Shown here one piece after another: positions 5,439 through 5,961 of a DNA stretch of 5,961 bases; position 1 is the first letter of the stretch; each line of letters opens with the position of its first letter. The notes beneath the pieces were generated by a model that saw only the letters and a list, made by a program, of their open reading frames with translations, was not told where the DNA came from and did no database searches. The stretch is from Dehalococcoidales bacterium (GTDB lineage Bacteria; Chloroflexota; Dehalococcoidia; Dehalococcoidales; Fen-1064): contig JAQTOJ010000126.1 of assembly GCA_028713395.1 (NCBI GenBank), positions 1 through 5,961 on the forward strand, read 5' to 3'. The translations under genes and the position numbers were made by a program.

Positions 5439-5592
5439 TAAGCAAGGTTGGAAATTCGTCTGTTTAACCGATGGGCTAGGCTGGAAGGGAATGAAAAACC
5501 CTCTTCATGTCGGTATTGAAAACATAGGGTATGTTATCAACTCAAAGTTTTTAAGGGATGGCTTGCTCGAAAAGATAATAATACCTAGCTAA
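5431..5592 (+). pseudogene. C-terminal remnant of a type II restriction endonuclease (possibly DpnII-like)
   Basis: The frame 5431-5592, open back to a TGA at 5404-5406, reads AIDKQGWKFVCLTDGLGWKG, then MKNPLHVGIENIGYVINSKF, then LRDGLLEKIIIPS and a stop. The pattern 'F..LTDG.GW...K.PL......I.YV.N...L..G.L' is typical of the C-termini of DpnII-like and some other PD-(D/E)XK type II enzymes. I recall DpnII ending with FMWITDGQGW followed by a similar hydrophobic tail. Only about 53 codons survive of the 280-300 expected for such enzymes. There is no start with a ribosome site, and the PD-(D/E)XK core is missing, so it cannot cut DNA. Its position matches the dpnM-dpnA-dpnB order: the broken DpnA-like gene lies upstream and this would be the tail of the dpnB equivalent. 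The reading frame is still free of stops, which implies recent loss. Assignment to DpnII rather than a related family is tentative. Confidence 0.6.
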
Positions 5593-5619
5593 TCAGGATC
5601 TATCCCGATTAATAAGCGT

Positions 5620-5784
5620 TCAAGTTGATAATACCTGGAGCTCAATAGAACGTGGAATTTTACCGGTTTTGATATAAATATCATATTCTTTGGTCATGAA
5701 TAGAGAAATAGAATCATAACCCTGACGCAAAGCAAGCCGTTTCATTTTAGCATCAAGAGAAAAGCGTTTTTTGGTATTTGACAT
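5620..5784 (-). CDS. Small hypothetical protein (54 aa), divergent from the toxin gene
   Basis: The product MSNTKKRFSLDAKMKRLALR... is 54 aa, basic at the N-terminus (KKR, KMKR), with a probable helix to about residue 22, a hydrophobic-aromatic middle (YDSISLFMTKEYDIYIKTG) and KIPRSIELQVLST at the end. It looks like a real, compact protein because charged and hydrophobic residues alternate as in helices. Its size and basic head would suit a DNA-binding regulator, but I recognise no helix-turn-helix or ribbon-helix-helix pattern and do not assign a function. The only start in the frame is ATG 5784; no Shine-Dalgarno site precedes it (TTTTTTGTTATGCT). Its start codon lies inside the -35 box of the divergent toxin promoter, so expression of the two genes may interfere. 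It is too short for common gene-finding cut-offs. Confidence 0.5.
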   Translation of the reverse strand: MSNTKKRFSLDAKMKRLALRQGYDSISLFMTKEYDIYIKTGKIPRSIELQVLST

Positions 5785-5806
5785 AGCATAACAAAAAAGT
5801 TATATT
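5778..5806 (+). promoter_or_regulatory. Near-consensus sigma70 promoter for the HigB-like toxin gene
   Basis: TTGACA (5778-5783) is a perfect -35, followed by a 17-base spacer and TATATT (5801-5806), a 5/6 -10. Transcription would begin at about 5812-5814, within a few bases of the GTG at 5816, so the toxin message would be essentially leaderless. Confidence 0.65.
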
Positions 5807-5815
5807 ACTCATGCA

Positions 5816-5961
5816 GTGTGGAATATAGAGTATTACCAGTCAGGGACCGGCAGGTCGCCGGTAGAAGAGTTTATTGACTCACTGGATCCTAAATCAATGG
5901 CTAGCGTCGCCAGAGTTCTCGACTTGCTTGAGGAATTTGGCGTCAACCTGGGAATGCCGTA
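5816..5961 (+). CDS. RelE/HigB-like toxin (phage Gp49-like), N-terminal part, runs off the window
   Basis: The 48 visible residues, MWNIEYYQSGTGRSPVEEFI followed by DSLDPKSMASVARVLDLLEE and FGVNLGMP, match the N-terminal half of the phage-derived Gp49-like/HigB family. That family has an opening beta strand (WNIEYY), the 'G.SPVEEFIDSL' turn and helix, the 'K..ARVLDLLEEFG' helix, then 'LG.P' before the core sheet. Such proteins are RelE-fold ribosome-dependent mRNA endonucleases, usually about 100-120 aa, with a HigA-type helix-turn-helix antitoxin gene just downstream. The catalytic region and the antitoxin would lie beyond 5961. I chose GTG 5816 because it begins at the family N-terminus; the frame is open back to a TAA at 5789-5791 without ATG. 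No Shine-Dalgarno site precedes it, and the promoter just upstream suggests a leaderless transcript. The ATG at 5811 is in another frame and stops quickly. Completeness and activity cannot be judged here. Confidence 0.8.
   Translation, partial: MWNIEYYQSGTGRSPVEEFIDSLDPKSMASVARVLDLLEEFGVNLGMP

Noticed and set aside
5590..5611. Hairpin TAATC...GATTA after the endonuclease remnant as terminator
   Set aside because: Short, interrupted by an A-C mismatch, AT-rich, and not followed by a T-tract on either strand.

Overview
The window joins a conserved-looking metal-transport operon (left, about 1-2834, fairly GC-rich) to an accessory segment (right, about 2850-5961, visibly richer in AT from about 3900 on). 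The accessory part holds intergenic repeats, a restriction locus and the start of a toxin gene. The organism is a bacterium that uses Shine-Dalgarno starts and sigma70-like promoters. A basic N-terminus with GNQNARVHGFYS and the style of the dispersed intergenic repeats recall Dehalococcoidia (Chloroflexota), but this is an impression from memory, not a demonstrated assignment.

Layout. 1-609: C-terminal part of a cluster A-I (ZnuA/TroA-like) solute-binding protein. 619-1401: its ATPase. 1402-2244: its ABC-3 family permease. 2244-2834: a class I SAM-dependent methyltransferase overlapping the permease stop by one base. All four are on the plus strand with almost no gaps and look like one operon. 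2861-3340 (minus): a convergent basic protein of unknown function. 3341-4000: no gene, but a mosaic of hairpins and repeats that includes a 78-bp sequence present twice, identical and 244 bp apart.

4001-5592 is the most interesting segment. A beta-class DNA methyltransferase resembling the DpnA (M2.DpnII) type keeps its start and DPPY motif but breaks off after about 120 residues. Next comes an apparently intact DpnI-type endonuclease of 254 aa with its zinc cysteines, PD-(D/E)XK residues and winged-helix tail, translationally coupled to an 87-aa protein of unknown function. Directly after these lies a 53-codon open remnant that reads like the C-terminus of a conventional type II endonuclease, possibly DpnII-like. 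The simplest reading is that a DpnI-plus-small-ORF cassette replaced the middle of an older methyltransferase/endonuclease locus and left both ends behind. This recalls the interchangeable DpnI and DpnII cassettes of Streptococcus pneumoniae. It also makes functional sense: DpnI cuts methylated GATC, so an active GATC methyltransferase could not coexist with it.

5620-5784 (minus) is a 54-aa unknown gene. It is divergent from a RelE/HigB (phage Gp49-like) toxin gene that starts at about 5816 and runs off the window. A near-consensus promoter sits between them, with its -35 box overlapping the small gene's start codon.
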